The position numbers and the translations under genes are program-made. Positions 62,002 through 64,000 of a stretch of DNA of 64,000 nt are shown here, piece by piece. Source of the stretch: Prolixibacteraceae bacterium (lineage in GTDB: Bacteria > Bacteroidota > Bacteroidia > Bacteroidales > Prolixibacteraceae); NCBI GenBank assembly GCA_018648265.1, contig JABGRN010000020.1, positions 1 through 64,000 of the forward strand. The letters run 5' to 3'. Every line of letters starts with the position of its first letter. Position 1 is the stretch's first letter. Below the pieces are notes generated by a model. That model did not search any database, had not been told where the DNA came from, and was given only the letters and a program-made list of their open reading frames with translations.

Positions 62002-63189
62002 ATGTCAGAAATTCTAAATAAAAAACCGACCATGCAATATCGCCGGTTCGGGAAAACCGAAAAATACATAAGTGCAATAACTTTAGGCGGAATGCGGTTT
62101 AAAAAGGCTTGGGACGAACCCCGCCACGAAATTCCGAAAGAAACTTTTGAAGAATGCAGAGATGTTGTAAAACTGGCTTTTGCTGCCGGTATTAACCACA
62201 TTGAAACTGCCTGGGGCTACACAAAAAGCGAAACGGTTTATGGCAAGGTTTTAAACAAAGAATTAAAAATTCCGCGTAACTCTTATCATTTAATGACCAA
62301 AGGAAATGCAATGACTGCGGTTGAAATGAGGGGAAAAGTCGAGAAACAATTAAAGGATTTACAAACCGATTATTTCGATTTTTATGGCTGGCATGGAATT
62401 AACAACGATGAATTGTTAAATGAAGCATGTAAAACCGGTGGCGCAGTTGAAGAGTTGCTAAAACTTAAAGAAGAGGGAATAATTAAGCATGTGGGATTTA
62501 GCACGCACGGTCCGCTGCAAACAATTATCAGGGCAATTGAAACCGGTATGTTTGATTTTGTGAACCTGCACTATTATTATTTCGACCAGCGAAATCATGC
62601 AGCAATTTCCATGGCACAAATTCGCGACATGGGTGTTTTTATTATTTCACCAAACGATAAAGGAGGACAACTTTTTAATGCGCCCGATAAGTTAAAAAAT
62701 GCTGTTAAACCTTTTACCCCCATTCAGTGGAATGCACAATTTTGTCTTCAAAACCCTGCCGTTCACACGCTTTCTTTTGGCATGACAAAAGCGTCTCATT
62801 TTGATGAAATGAAAGGGATTTTTCCTTTTGAAGTACCCTGGTCGGAGACCGGACAAAAAATAAAATTGAAACTTGACAGCTTTGTTTTGGATGATCCTTA
62901 CGCTTGCTACGATGGATTTGGACTGCAAAACGACCCGTCGGAAATAAATATACCGGCAGTTTTGCGTTTGCGTAAACTTTGGAAATGCTACGATATGAAA
63001 GAGTATGGAAAATATCGTTATAAAATATTTCAACAAAAAGACCACTGGTTTCCTGGAAGATATGCCAGCGATGAAAACATTTCAAAAATTGATTTATCAA
63101 AAGTGCCAAAGAATATACCATTAAAAGAGATGCTGGCTGAAACACATAAAGAGTTATACACTCCGGAATATAGTTTGATAAAAGAATGA
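62002..63189 (+). CDS. Aldo/keto reductase
   Basis: The 395-residue protein is a TIM-barrel aldo/keto reductase: MQYRRFGKTEKYISAITLGG, HIETAWGYTKSETVYG with the catalytic Tyr and family segment, and FYGWHGIN with the His. The usual Asp is Glu here, as in many bacterial members. There is no C-terminal ferredoxin-type Cys cluster. Cytoplasmic, no signal peptide. Substrate not predictable. It is divergent from the sulfatase gene. Confidence 0.85.
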   Translation: MSEILNKKPTMQYRRFGKTEKYISAITLGGMRFKKAWDEPRHEIPKETFEECRDVVKLAFAAGINHIETAWGYTKSETVYGKVLNKELKIPRNSYHLMTKGNAMTAVEMRGKVEKQLKDLQTDYFDFYGWHGINNDELLNEACKTGGAVEELLKLKEEGIIKHVGFSTHGPLQTIIRAIETGMFDFVNLHYYYFDQRNHAAISMAQIRDMGVFIISPNDKGGQLFNAPDKLKNAVKPFTPIQWNAQFCLQNPAVHTLSFGMTKASHFDEMKGIFPFEVPWSETGQKIKLKLDSFVLDDPYACYDGFGLQNDPSEINIPAVLRLRKLWKCYDMKEYGKYRYKIFQQKDHWFPGRYASDENISKIDLSKVPKNIPLKEMLAETHKELYTPEYSLIKE

Positions 63190-63358
63190 CTTCATTACAA
63201 TCAAAGATTTCTATTTATAACTAACAAATCGAATTGATTAACCGAGTTTAATAGTTACCAATAATAAAAAAAACATGTTTGAGAATATTTGTAAGCGTAA
63301 AAATTAATATCTTTCAGTCCTAAATTTTAAACCAATAAAATTCTAAAAACAAATTATC

Positions 63359-64000
63359 ATGAAGTCATTTAAAAGAACATTTTCTCTCTTACTTTTCGTA
63401 CTCTTTTTTGCACTAAGTTCAACACTTTCAGCTATCGATTATTATCAAATTAAAGTTTATACAATAAAAGATAAAGCTCAGGAAAGTACCGTTGATAATT
63501 ATTTAGAAAATGCATATTTGCCTGCAATGCACCGGGCAGGTATTGAAAAGGTAGGCGTATTTAAACCCATGGCGGACGATCCGGCAGCCGGAACAAAAAT
63601 CTTTGTTTTTATTCCATTAAAAGATTTAAATCAAATTGAGCAGATTGAAACAAAATTATTGAAAGACAAGAAACATCAAAAGGCAGGAGCCGATTACATC
63701 GATGCATCGTGGGAAAAACCGCCTTACGAACGTATCGAGTCGATTCTGATAAAAGCTTTTGCTGAAATGCCTAAATTTGGCATTCCAAATCATACAACTC
63801 CTGCCTCAGAACAAATTTATGAACTGCGCAGTTACGAAGGGCCAACCGAAAAAATGTACCAAAAGAAAGTTGAAATGTTTAATGAAGGAGGAGAAGTTGC
63901 AATTTTTCATGAATTGGATTTTCAGGAAGTTTTTTATGGAGAAGTGCTTTCGGGAAGTGCAATGCCAAACCTGATGTATATGACCACTTTTTCTGATTCG
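63359..64000 (+). CDS. NIPSNAP-family protein, partial at window end
   Basis: A protein of at least 214 residues runs off the window. It has a signal peptide (FSLLLFVLFFALSSTLSA), then DYYQIKVYTIKDKAQESTVD and, near residue 150, QIYELRSYEGPTEKMYQKKV, two NIPSNAP domain starts (ELRxYxG). In exported bacterial versions the function is unknown. A near-match to the -7 box (TATCTTTC) lies about 45 bases before the ATG. Confidence 0.75.
   Translation, partial: MKSFKRTFSLLLFVLFFALSSTLSAIDYYQIKVYTIKDKAQESTVDNYLENAYLPAMHRAGIEKVGVFKPMADDPAAGTKIFVFIPLKDLNQIEQIETKLLKDKKHQKAGADYIDASWEKPPYERIESILIKAFAEMPKFGIPNHTTPASEQIYELRSYEGPTEKMYQKKVEMFNEGGEVAIFHELDFQEVFYGEVLSGSAMPNLMYMTTFSDS

Overview
The window is AT-rich chromosomal DNA of a Bacteroidota bacterium. 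I infer a marine or sediment-type polysaccharide degrader of the Marinilabiliales/Prolixibacteraceae kind, but the sequence alone does not prove the family. Markers of the phylum are type IX secretion C-terminal domains, FISUMP and GIN domain proteins, a hybrid two-component system with an AraC-type output, GH92/GH130/PL8 enzymes, Cys-type sulfatase, LytS/LytTR signalling and several TAnnTTTG promoter -7 elements 20-35 nt before genes. No rRNA, tRNA, CRISPR array, prophage or complete insertion sequence was seen.

Layout. 1-4.9 kb: dapB behind a leader with a 25-codon ORF, lepB, a LapA-like protein, a WbqC-like protein, a Nudix hydrolase and an NlpC/P60 peptidase with an overlapping 30-aa membrane ORF. 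5.0-14.4 kb: a 7TM-HD phosphodiesterase, an S41 peptidase lipoprotein, then an exporter operon (HlyD adaptor, MacB/FtsX-type permease, TolC-like channel, second HlyD adaptor) with no ATPase gene. 14.5-18.7 kb: GIN protein, membrane protein, YqhD-like dehydrogenase, class IV aminotransferase and an unknown gene. 18.7-22.6 kb: three tandem LytS-type kinases, the last degenerate, feeding one LytTR regulator. 23-26 kb: a secreted protein and a GH92 alpha-mannosidase. 26.2-34 kb: a MITE-like element, a PAS kinase, a small protein, a B12-radical SAM enzyme overlapping a hybrid sensor regulator, and a small Cys-containing protein. 34-44 kb: Wzi-like outer-membrane protein, NYN-LOTUS protein, PL8 lyase and a run of envelope/secreted proteins. 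44-48 kb: TPR-LuxR regulator, Rex, C-type lectin with T9SS tail. 48.4-56.4 kb: a beta-mannoside catabolic set (epimerase, GH130 phosphorylase, Na+ symporter) interrupted by a BsuBI/PstI-like restriction-modification pair. 56.5-64 kb: FGE-like lipoprotein, exported Gfo/Idh oxidoreductase, GH20-like hydrolase, sulfatase, aldo/keto reductase and a partial NIPSNAP protein.

How it fits together: the window mixes housekeeping genes with glycan catabolism. The SSS transporter, epimerase and GH130 phosphorylase form a recognisable route for mannobiose: epimerisation to mannosyl-glucose, then phosphorolysis to mannose-1-phosphate and glucose. GH92, PL8, GH20-like and sulfatase genes suggest use of alpha-mannans, uronic-acid polysaccharides and sulfated glycans. 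The least explained items are a coding-like leader repeated before dapB and before the TolC gene, the degenerate third kinase, the radical SAM gene with no ordinary start codon for its conserved N-terminus, and several families of dispersed noncoding repeats.
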